Below are positions 23,901-35,900 of a DNA stretch of 64,000 nucleotides, piece by piece. A program made the position numbers and the translations under genes. The notes under the pieces were generated by a model, which saw nothing but the letters and a program-made list of their open reading frames with translations, was not told where the DNA came from and did not search any database. Each line of letters opens with the position of its first letter. The first letter of the stretch is position 1. This DNA comes from Henricia sp. BOLD:AAB3569 (taxonomy: Eukaryota; Echinodermata; Asteroidea; Spinulosida; Echinasteridae): positions 3,610,501 to 3,674,500 of the forward strand of contig JBBELK010000329.1 of assembly GCA_037783545.1 (NCBI GenBank), read 5' to 3'.

Positions 23901-26900
23901 AAAATGCTGGAGCGCCCCCAAGCGTTAAGCCTAGCCAACTTTATTTTAGCTGGTCACATCGTAACAACAGATTTTCTCGTCGAAGATTGTCGGAAATAGA
24001 CATTTTTTTTATTGAAAAACGGCAATGTAAGTAGTTATTTTTTGTTTGTTTTCCAATCAAGAATATCTAAAACCAATGCAGGACACAACCAGCTGGAAAT
24101 ATTTGGGTCTGATTCTAATTTCGAGGCAAAATGACAACAATCCACTGTATGAAAGGAAAGCTCACTGACTATACACCAATCCGGTAACTAAGATCTCCTC
24201 CCTGCATATCCGCCATAGCTGGGATGGGGGGCGTGCATGCATGGGCTGTGCGTTTTGTGTTGCTGTTAGAACGAAAAGCGCTCATCCATAAGCCTTTTTG
24301 AAGTATGGCTGCCTTATAGAGGGCGCCCTTTGATTTGGGTAAAAAACCAAAATGGCCGACGCTTGTACCATGGAGGAAGGAAAGACCTCCATGCTTGTAC
24401 GTACCTTTGTGCGGGTGGGTGTACGTTTACATTTTTACTGACGGCTAAAGCCGCCTTTTTTAAATGACATTTTAGTGCTTAAAGGGACAGTGTCGTCAGC
24501 TTCACCGCGTTTTGAAATTCGGACCGAATTTGAGCCTTAGCGCATGCGCACTGCGACTTTGCTTGCGTATTAAACTTTACCCCAGTGTACGACTGTTGGG
24601 CTTATACGGACTCTATGAAAACCTGTTGTGCGTGCAAATGTTGCGCTGCTGATTATGACACGTGAGACTAGAACAAGTCTATGTGGGCGGTGCGGATTAT
24701 TTATTTCCGGATATATGCCAGACTAGACGCGCGCGCGCTCGTTACACATTGACAAAAGCTCTGCATACATATTTTTGTGTACTGTGCATGTAGCTTTTCA
24801 CTACTGTACTATAGTACATGTACAAAAGTGTGTACACTGATTAGATATATTTTTTTCAAGCAAAAATGGTCGTTAGAATTTATTGTCCAATAGGCATGCT
24901 TTTTATATCAACGTTTGGGGAATTTTATCAACTTTGTGAATCACGTCACCCCAAGGTTGCTGAACTTTTACGTTTTGACGTTGTGGTAAAAAATACCTTG
25001 ACAAACTAGTGCTTTGTGAAATCGAATGAATGGGGCACTTAGTGCGACTGTGGTTTTTTAAAACCGAAATGGTAGGATGGCAGCCAAAATCGTATTTGAT
25101 GTGTATTGACTGGTATTCAGAATACCAGTCAATACACACCAAATACGATTTTGGCTGACAACTAATTTTTGCAAAATAAGGCAAACAAATTATGTGCTAA
25201 CCAAATATTTGTGCTATAAAACAGCGCCATGAAATTGGGCCATGAGCACGTGGGTAGTCGCCATATGTAAACAAACTTGAGACATTGAGATATTTGCGTG
25301 AGGCTGCTTCCAAGTCATGTCCAAGGAACCACCCCACCCCTTCACCAAAATAATCACGACAAAATGAAATGAAAGCGAAGAAGAAACAGATTTGCATTGA
25401 GTAGTTTGTGGATTGTGTTATGCAAAGCCGTTATAAATTATGCACTCAGCTCCCCAGGCCAACCAGGACCCTGCCGTCACACTGCCTCGTGGTTCATGTC
25501 GCTTTCTGTGACCATTTTATGTGATATTTTAATCGATACTGATTTCAAAAAAAAAAATATTCACAATGTTTTACGCCACTTTATCTGACTTTTCAACATG
25601 TAGGCCTAAATAGTACAAAAAGTCATGTACACGTCCGTACGTACGTATATGTACGTCTAGTCTACGTACATGAACATATTCCTGCAGGCCTAGCCTGCCA
25701 GACAAGAGGCGCGCGCGCGCGGTGTTCATGACTTGTGCGGTCGGCCAGGTCAAAAGTTCATCAGTTGCTGCTAAAAATAGGAATGGAGAATTGAGAATCA
25801 GCAAGAGGGCTCACTTCACAAACTTCATCCTTGTACTGACGACACTGTCCCTTTAATTACGGTAATGGACGGGTTAAAGATACTCATTTATCTACGGCAC
25901 AGGATATGTGTTAATCTGGCTGATTTAACCCAGCATTAAGGCACAGGATGCGCCTAGCCCGTGGCCTACCCAACGCGCGCACGGTCATATATCAAAATGA
26001 TGGACACATGCAAAGGAAACCGAGCAAAGTTGGGCTAGGCCTAGTGAAACTTAATAATTTCTGCAAGCCTTGGTCTACTCTATAACGTGCTATGTTTTTG
26101 CCTAAAGCCTTAGCTTAGTAGGGCCTATTTTAACTAGCTAAGTTACGCTATCTATGACTGTTTCCCCAAAGACCAATCAGTGTGTTATGTTTTAATTTGG
26201 CTCTTTTAATTATAGTCCAGATGAATAATGCAAATGACAGTTTGAGTTTACAAGCAGTAGATCCTGCATGACTGCATGACTGGATGAAAACTAGTCTTTG
26301 TGAAAGACTGTCTTACGTTGCTTGGTCATGTCGTGTCCGTGCGCGGTCGACATTGTACCGTGTGGACAGGGTACTAGTTTATGCCCTATCTGGGTTCTGT
26401 CTGTAAGACTTTTACTTTTTTACTCATTTTCACGAAAACCAAAAAGAGTTCAAGAATCAACCTCCCACCACTTTATCTTTGACACATATCAAACATTCTG
26501 ACAAACATGTCCCGAAACAGAAATGTTGCAAATGCGAGAAATCATTGGGATTCCCTTCGTATCGGTAGAGTCCGAGTACCACGCTCGCAGCTCGGTATGC
26601 GCTATGCATGCAACACACGCCGTATCGGCAGTGTGCTGCACTGCGAGTCCGTGTACACGGACTCCCCCACCAATAAAAATAGATCCGTCCAGCGCCGTGT
26701 GTTGCATAGCGCTAGCGCATACCGAGCTGCGAGCGTGGTACTCGGACTCTACCGATAAGAAGGGAATCCCCAAAGATTTCTCGCATTTGCGCATTTCTGT
26801 TTCGGGACATGTTTGTCAGAATGTTTGATATGTGTCAAAGATAAAGTGGTGGGAGGTTGATTCTTGAACTCTTTTTGGTTTTCGTGAAAATGAGTAAAAA

Positions 26901-29900
26901 AGTTGCCGAGTTGGTGTCCGCCTCATAGGTTTATGCACATTTGGCCGGGCAATTTTGTCATCCAATCCCATAATGCATTGAGAACGTCGATAAGGTTTAT
27001 TGCCCGTAAATCTGACGTCAAAGATTTGCAGTGAACATTCGCCTATAACTTAGGCCTAAGCAAATTTGTGGCGCAAACTGTCAAGTTCGCTTTCACAAGC
27101 CCTCGTGTATGAATTTGTCATGTACAAAAATTTAAAGTAATTCGGCATATTGCGTCAAATGAATCAGAAAAGATCGGCTGCTTAGAAATCTTGTACATTT
27201 TCAAGAGCGGTCGAGTTGTCCTGGGACCGAGTTGACCCGGGACTGAGTTGACCCGATACTGAGTTGACCCGGGACCGAGTTGACCCGGGACCGAGTTGAC
27301 CCGGGACCGAGTTGCTTCGTGCACTTCCTCCGTCATGTACGTGTCCATGTTCGTGCATGCAATCTGGAATTCTCAAGTTCCGTTTGGAAATTCAACCATT
27401 AATTTGTCGTTGTACCTTTCTCTCGATGTCTGATCTACTTCTCTGACGTAGGAAGACGACAAATCCAATGGATTTCCTCAGAAAAATACGAATGATCTTC
27501 GTTGATTTGGTCGATGCGTCGTTGGTGGCCGGGGTTGGCAAAGTCCCATGCGATATATGCCAAGTACTTTGCCAACCAGAGAATGCGCATGCGTCAGTTT
27601 CCGGCCAATGTTTACAAACAAAAGAAAGGTCTATAGTATCCGCTATACCTCAAAAAGGCTTATTACATGCACGAACGAGCCTCCTTCGCGTATACGCGAC
27701 GCGCCCGCCTTTGCGTACACGCGACGCGCCCGCCTTCGCGCCCGCCTTCGCGCGCACACAACCCTGCAAAGACGCGCAACTTGTTCGAAGTAAACAAATG
27801 CAGCTTCAGCAACAACAAAAACATACAGTTCATTCAGTGGAAGACCCCCAGCTAGCTATGGCGGATGTACAGGGAAGAAGACCTTATTACCGGATTGGTG
27901 TATACCAAAACCAGCAGTGAAGTCGACTGATGATGGATGGCGAAATGGCTCAGGTCGGCTATAATATTGCCGTTGACTTCATTTTTAAATGAAGCCTTCT
28001 GTTTTTTTTGTTTTTATCATGTTTTATTATCTGTTTGTATTTTCTCGGTCTGTCTCCCTTGTGGGATGAGAAAAAAACATGAAATTGTAAATTATAAGTA
28101 AATTAGGTATTTTTTTCGTATACATTGAACAAAGATTTTAAGGAAATTACTTCTTGGAATGAACAGATCATCAAATTATACTTCCGAACTAAGTTCCCAC
28201 TTGCACTTCTGTCGCAAATGTTGCATTTCTGAGATAAATAAATGATAAAGTTACTGCACAAAGTAATGCACAAAATTATGCAGCTAGCGGTCTGTGTGTA
28301 AGTGCTACAACAGGGGCGCTGCGTGCGCGCGGGAATGGTTATCTTGTGCACTAACTGAATGCAATTTTTGAACGAGAAAATGTGATTTTTCTACAGAAAG
28401 GCAACGTTTGCGACAAAAGTGCAAGTGGGAAGTATATTAAAATTACATTATCTGTTGATTCCAGGACTCGGGAGGTAATTTCCTTAAAATCTTTGTTCAA
28501 TGTATACGAAAAAAATACCGTAATTTATTATGATTATGAATTGACCAATGTTTGGCGAAATAATTTAGTTAGAACACTCAAAAAAAAATATGACGCCATC
28601 GGAGATTGATTTAATATAATGCACAATATTCACAAATATTGTATCGTATTTACCCACAAGAATAATAATAATTTTTTTTATTTAATCAAAGCCTTTGGTC
28701 CTGACACAGCAGCCCTGCAGGTGAAAACAAATAAAGCTACACTTTATACAGATTTAAATTAAAGGAGCATGACCAGAGTTTCTGGAAAATAGTTTTCGAT
28801 GTAACTTACCAATATTATCAAGTACATGTAACTCCCATACACACCTCCCACGTCCCAAAAACCCGAAAACATTCGCGATTTCCAGTAAAAAATTGAACAA
28901 AACTATCGTCGGCCTTCAGTGATAAACGTTGATACTGGAAAATTAGTTTACAAATAATCGGTGGATTTTCGACGATATCCTCGGAAATATGCAGCCTAGA
29001 AGCGCGGGAGTTTCAGTTTTGTAATCAGAAAAATATAACGGATGTTATGATATAAAAATCTCATGACCCATAAGAAAAGTCCCGGGGAGTTATGGGTAAA
29101 AAAAAGTGATCTGGTCACACTCCTTTAATACAGAGCTGAGCAAGGATAAAGCTGTTTCCTTGCCGGCCCTATGTACAGATAAGTATTATTACAAAATTAT
29201 TACAAAATGTGTTGAGATATTTAAAACGTCTTGCCGTAATTTATTTTTTAATTTACAACTTATTTTCTTAGAATAATTACGAAATATTAAGGAAGCTAGC
29301 ATTACATTGTGTAGTCCAAATTGACTCAAATTTCTTAAGCAGTAAATTTCGAATTAAAAAGCTATAAGACCTTTCAAAGCGCCCTTTTTTGGAAAGTGAT
29401 AGGTTTTTTAGTGCCTGGAAACTGAGTAGACGATCGGTGGTAAAGGTTTTCGTGAATTTTAAAGATTTCTCAGAACCATTTTGTAGTATTTTGTACCTAG
29501 TCTATAAGGTAGAATTTTGTACCCTAAATTAACAGTTATTCAATTACTTAATAAGAAACCCTTATTTTTTTCTCATTTAAATGCAAATTGAAAGATGATG
29601 TGACAAACAACTTTCAAGAAAAATTTGACGTCAGTGCGTGATTTTGTTGAGAAGATTCGCCGAGGAAAGCGTCAGCCTGCGAAATTACGTGCGCACGAAT
29701 TTAGGTGCCTGCAGGACACAAGAAAAACCAAACACCAATGACAAAAGCAACTCGCACTTCGCGTTTCTACGGCTGGAAATAAAACTAACTCCAAGACCAC
29801 GTGATTTATCGGAACTACATGTAGAATCTGGTTCCGATAAATCCCAGTCGACTTGGTCTCGAGCCAACTCGGTCTCGAGCCAACTCGGTCTCTAGTCTCG

Positions 29901-32900
29901 TATCCCGACCTACTGTGGATGCTTGCACGGTCGGCTTCGTTCAGGCGTGTAGGCCTACTCGTGTTAACACAAGTGCTCCTGCATGCACGCGCGAGCAGCA
30001 AGATTAACGACAATCGGGTATAAGTGACAGTATGCTCTCGCTACTGATCCCTAGACTGGTCCCCTGTCCATGTGCACTACGCTGCTCTCGCTATACAAGG
30101 ACAGGCACACGCCGAGCAATAACCATGGGTGATTGGCCGTTGTATTATACCACGCGTGATTGGTCGTTGTATTAAATATATGCATGATCTATTTTTAGAG
30201 TTTGCTCAACAACGAGTGAATTTCGCAATCGTTAATTTTGTCGCTGGGTTTTGCATATATCCTATTCAATCTTTGCCATCCCTTATAATTATTTAGTAAT
30301 TTTGGCAGTGGTGTACTCGTCAACGCCCAGGTTTGTACTGATACATTACTTTTTACTTGAAATGGCGCTGTTTGCCGTATTTTTAAGTCGCCAAACATCA
30401 ATATCACGTACAGTACGGCCGTTGTTCAAAAAAAGTTTTTCATCGCATAAACAAACTCGACAAAACATGACAGAAACCCCATCGAATGATATGAATGACA
30501 TGTTTGGATATAGAGCTATTTGTTCAACCTTGATTCCCACCGAACCAGTATGTTTATTTGGTTCTGACAGCAATTTTACAGGCATATCGATGCAAAAATA
30601 CCGCTGCTGCCGCCGCTGTAATTTTCCCAGACATTGATTGCGTAGCGCGCGCGATGCCAAATCGAACGAAGGCGCGCAACACGCTGTATTCTGGGCGCCT
30701 GCTTGGCGCTTGCGCAAACCGTGACACAGTCCTTTTAATTTGCATAAACATCCAGGAATTCCTGGATATTTATGCCAAACATGGCGGCGTGTACCTGTCC
30801 TCATATACGACGGAGGGGAAGTAAATATGTGGACAAGGGAACCAGTCTATACTGATCCCTAGCTCGATCAAGAGACACAATAGACCGATCCAGTAAGCTC
30901 CGCCCTTTTAGAAATTGCTTAGCAACATATGCTACACATGTAAAGCCCGCCGCACACCTTTGCGATTTACCGGCCCATCGGACACCGGACCATCGGATCC
31001 GGAAAAATCAAACAAGTTTGATTTGCTCCGGTCTATAGCGTACGGTCAGACCGGCCCGAAATGTGGTCCGATGATCCGATTATCCGGTAAATCGCAAAGG
31101 TGTGCGCGCACACCTTTGCGATTTACCGGCCCATCGGACACCGGACCATCGGATCCGGAAAAATCAAACAAGTTTGATTTGCTCCGATCTATGGTGTACG
31201 GTCAGACCGGCCCGAATTGTTTCAGCGCACACCTTTCCGGTAAGTGGTCCGATGATCCGATGTGCCGGTAAATCGCAAAGGTGTGCGGCGGGCTTAAAGC
31301 CCGCCGCACACCTTTGCGATTTACCGGATAATCGGATCATCGGACCACATACCGGAAAGGTGTGCGCTGAAACAATTCGGGCCGGTTTGACCGTACGCTA
31401 TAGACCGGAGCAAATCAAACTTGTTTGATTTTTCCGGATCCGATGGTCCGGTGTCCGATGAGCCGGTAAATCGCAAAGGTGTGCGGCGGGCTTTAGGCAT
31501 GTGTGCAGTAGAGTCGCGTGGCCGCGCCGTGCGTCAGCGTCCGCGCCCTGGTCAGCGCGTATTAAAACACTCACACGCACACACCAACTGCACGCTCGAA
31601 AGCAAAATGTGCACAAGTATCCGGTCGTGTGCATTGAGCTCCATATATGTATATTGTATGTAAATCAATGGTCGTGTGCGTGCACGTACAACACGCCTGC
31701 ATTACGCGTAAAGTGGTCCTCCCACTGCGATTTTTGCCACGAATTTCCTACGATTTGGTACGATTGTGTATAGACTCTACACACAATCGTAGTTAATCGT
31801 ACCTAATTCGTGGCCAAAATTGCACAGTGGGAGGTCCGCTTAACGCGAGCGATCGAACAAAAACAACTATCTCGACACACTAGAACACATGCACAACAAA
31901 GCAAAACCGTAACGACAAGCTAATTTTGTTTTTCCCATTTACTCAAAAACACATTTATTTAGGGATTAAAAGTAGGTTGGCCAATGAAATTAGATTACTA
32001 GTTTCTCGTCAACCACTTTTCAAATTTTGATGAGGGTTTTTTTTCATTATTCATTATTCATTATTTCTTATCAATGAAAAATGCAACCCGTTATACATAT
32101 ACTAACTGCTATTTTGAAACTGATTTAGGCTCTAAAAGTACTGTCGCCCAGAAAGTTAGTGCCAGTATCAGTTCCATGGAGTTATACATGTAGCTTGTGT
32201 TTGAAGGAAGAACTTGAGATGGCAAAAGTCATGGGAAATGACAAAGGGGTGTTATGGCCGAGCGGACTAGTGCGTCGAACTTAAGTTCCTGTGCTAGTAC
32301 TAGAATGTAGGTTCGATTCCGGGCCGCGACGGGTTGTGGCACCTGTGCCCTTGAGCAAGGCACTCAACCACACTTGCTCCCATTCCTGTAATTGGCGGTC
32401 TCTCCGCTGTTGGATATGGTAAATAAATAAATAAATAAAGGAGTTTTGAGAGAGCAATACGTTTTAATATGGCAGGCATTTACGGCCCCCAAAGAGGGTG
32501 TGCATTCCATAAGATCGGTACAGTTCCTACCCATAAAAACCAGGGTTGTAGTCGAGGCCGCAACCTCCGAGGCCGAGGCCGAGGCCGAGTCATGGGTCTC
32601 CGAGGCCGAGGCCAAGGCCGAGTCACAGCATTCGAGGCCAAGGCCGAGGCCAAGGCCAAAGTGTCCGAGGCCGAGGCCGAGGCCGAGGCCGGTTATATTA
32701 TGTACACACACACATATATAAAAAAACAAACTGAAGGCAATTTTTGAAGAAGAAAACATGATTTTTCTACAGAAAAGCAACATTTGCAACAAAAGTGCAA
32801 GTGGGAAGTATATCTTAAAATTACATTATGTGTTGATTCCAGGAGGAAATCTTTGTTCAATGTATATGAACAAAATTCCAACAATTTTAAAAATGACAGC

Positions 32901-35900
32901 TAGGATTAGGCAAAAACAAGGAGACAAAACAACCTGTGAACGTAAAGAACACACTTACTTTGCTTTGTGAACACGTTGAAGGTGCCTTGTAAAATTCGAT
33001 GTCGTGCCGCAGAACTCGCTGAGTTTTTGAGACTTTGCCTTGCAAAACTTGCAGGAGGCTCTATGTTTTCTTTTCCCCTTTTCTTCATATTCTTCGTGGT
33101 TGACAAACCCGAACTGGATGATCCGGGAATTTGAAGACATTTTAAACAATTATCAAGGTTTTGTTAGCGGTTAGTGCGTGATGCATGTACAGAGTGATTA
33201 TGTACTGTGCGAACGTACATACATGTACGCACGCATCCGCAGTACAGCGAAGGTTCCCTGTACCTATTGCACACGTTCAGGCACACCGTAGAGCGGAAAC
33301 CAGTGCGAAGCGGGAGTTAGACTGGTTGTATAACAAGAAGATGATGCAGTGAGTATGTGCGATGCATAGTGCAATGAAACAGGAGTGACAGTTTATGGGT
33401 GACGTGGTGGACCAGAAGCCAGTCTATAGCGGGAGTAGAATTGCCGACTGGGTCGCCGAGGACTAAAAGAAGTCCATAAATTATGATGCTAGGGACGCAC
33501 GCAACGTACGTGTACATTGTACATACCGGTAATTGTACGACTGTAGGCCGGGGTTCCAGTTTATTCATTCGATCGTGCGTGCTGTATTTTTTCATTTCGT
33601 TTAACACGGAGGGGAGACACAGAAGGAACCCATTACTGCAGCCTTTCGGGAATTTTAATATGGTAATAAAATATAAATAATTTGAAACAGAAAACAAATT
33701 TGAATTGGTGGAAATTGGGCGGCCTCGAGCCGGCCTCGACCAGTTTCACGAGGCCGGAAAGCTCCGAGGCCAAGGCCGAGGCCGAGACCATCAACGTCCA
33801 AGGCCAAGGCCGAGGCCGAGGCCTCAAAAATCGGCCTCGAGGCCGGCCTCGAGGCCGAGGCCGGCCTCGAGACCTCCAACGCTGCCCAACTGGCATATTT
33901 ATAATTAACACAATGCCACTTTAAGAGTGACTACCAGAACAATAAAACATTATTCTACTCAGTTTGAACTGTTTGAGTGACTTACTGACCCCCCTCTTCC
34001 CACAGAGGGTATTCCCCTTTTTTCACTTTTTAGCCCCGCCCCCTTTGTTAAGGCCCTTACACAACTTCCCAAGATACGGGGGAAGTGCCCGGGTGAGGTT
34101 TCGCCCCGGGATTTGTGGCAACGAACCAAACAATTACGCCAAACAAGTTCCGACATAAGGAACTTGCGCCAACACCCCCCCCCCGCCCCCGCCCCCCTCC
34201 CCCCCCCCGCCCCCGCCCCCTCCCCCCCCCCCGCCCCCGCCCCCCTCCCCCCGCCCCCGCCCCCCTCCCCCCCCGCCCCCGCCCCCCCCCTCCCCCCAAC
34301 CAAATTTGAATTGGTGGAAATTGGGCGGCCTCGAGCCGGCCTCGACCAGTTTCACGAGGCCGGAAAGCTCCGAGGCCAAGGCCGAGGCCGAGACCATCAA
34401 CGTCCAAGGCCAAGGCCGAGGCCGAGGCCTCAAAAATCGGCCTCGAGGCCGGCCTCGAGGCCGAGGCCGGCCTCGAGACCTCCAACGCTGATAAAAACCT
34501 TCTCTAGATGCGCGTGTTCCAAAATCCGTGGACGCTGCTGTCACTGTTTCTGTATTAGTGTCAACCAATGCACAGTTCCGATTGCGAAACCACTCCGTTG
34601 CTTCGTCAATGCCATCGACCAAACCGGCCTTCAGTTCGTCGAAAAGTTGAATAAAAACATATGAATCGCTCACATCCCCGATGTCCACAATTTTCTATTT
34701 AACCACACACCTGTCTTCATGATAAACCGCCAGGGAAAACATATTCTATAGCGGGAAAAATCCACACAAAACTGCAAAAGACACAAAAATCTGCATGCGA
34801 ATGCGCGCCAGAACAAATGGAATCGATCGGTCCAACCTCGTGACCACGGCAAAAATATACAAACCGAGTTCCATGTACAAAGGCCTTGCAGATAACGCGA
34901 TCTGGAAACGAGGTCACAAATACCGTATGTCGAATTCGGGCGGTCGATCTGTTATTGACACGCAAACAGTGTTCTCGCGCCCGAACGGCGGGAACGCGAC
35001 CCGAGAACACTGCACTTGGAACAGGATCACACATCATATCCGTCGAGAACGAGTTACCCGTGTTAAAGAACAGACCGCCCGAACTCGACCTGCAACGAAC
35101 GGTTTTCGCAGGTACCCACTGGGTGCAGGGGTAGCGCTGATATGCTGTACGGTTGGTATACTGCAATCTGTGATACATTTTGCGAAGCTAGCTGCACAAC
35201 ACTGACCGCGCAACTGAAACAGAAACTTCGCTTGGGAGTAGTTTGAGTCGGATTTCCTCCGTTTTTTTGCAAAATAATGAATAATGAAATTTTTTGATGC
35301 GGGGTCAAAATCACATGCGGGCGCTGACGAGAAACTAGTGATCTAATTTCATTGGCCTTAGGGTAGTCTTATACAATCTGTTTTAAACCGGCTAGGGTCC
35401 TCTGCGTGGATAAAAATGATCTTAATGGTGCTTTTGCGTCACTCGTGCTGCATTTCGCCGTAGCTCTGTGCACAAAGTTTTAAGGACTCGGGTAACCAAA
35501 CTGAGGCTGTGATTGGTCAATCCAAAATGGGCGGAGTTTACTTGATCGGTCTATTCCGCTGAGCGTCAGAAAGTGTTTTTAAGAATATCGAGTTTAAAGT
35601 TGGTCACTTTTTGAAACGGAAATTTTGCGTATTTCTTCAGGGTCTATTTAGTAATACATGTTTGTGATCTGTACGAAAAGTTGGGATCTTGAATTTAAAA
35701 TCTGTACCAATAAAATATTAATTTAACTATTAAAATCGTAGTAATGTAATTAATTTCCAAGGACATTTGTCTTTTCGTAAAACGCGAACCGCTGTTTTTG
35801 CCCCTAACTTCGGAAGGGATGTAAAGCCGTTGGTCCAGTGTGTTAGGTAATGGTAACGCACTCTAAAGATCCCGGAGTATTCTTTCGTGAAGAGCAAGGG

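Larger units (their letters stand above)
24170..27904. mobile_element. ~3.7-kb nested element with 'tatacaccaatccggtaa' inverted ends
   Basis: Left 'tatacaccaatccggtaa' and right 'ttaccggattggtgtata' are perfect complements, followed inward by 'catatccgccatagct' / 'agctatggcggatgta'. Same family as 10456-11194. The interior is filled by other elements. Confidence 0.55.
30881..35553. mobile_element. ~4.7-kb span with inverted 'tagaccgatc' ends
   Basis: Left 'tagaccgatccagtaagctc' and right 'gagtttacttgatcggtcta' are inverted. The same ends bound the 173-bp MITE at 39403-39575. The inside holds Harbinger-type MITEs, a SINE, GAGGCC repeats, a BED-finger exon and a coding-like fragment. It may be one large element or a chance bracket by two family members. 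Confidence 0.4.

Noticed and set aside
26489..26828. Pairs of similar ORFs on both strands
   Set aside because: Consequence of the 490-bp palindrome.
32246..32330. tRNA gene with A and B boxes
   Set aside because: A second copy with the same body and (aaat)n tail at 49310 shows a SINE.
34134..34688. 184-codon - strand ORF
   Set aside because: Most of it runs through GAGGCC repeats and the C-tract. Only 34491-34690 looks coding-like.
30881..35553. Single intact 4.7-kb autonomous transposon
   Set aside because: No transposase beyond a BED-finger exon. The ends also match a 173-bp MITE, so two separate family members could bracket the span.
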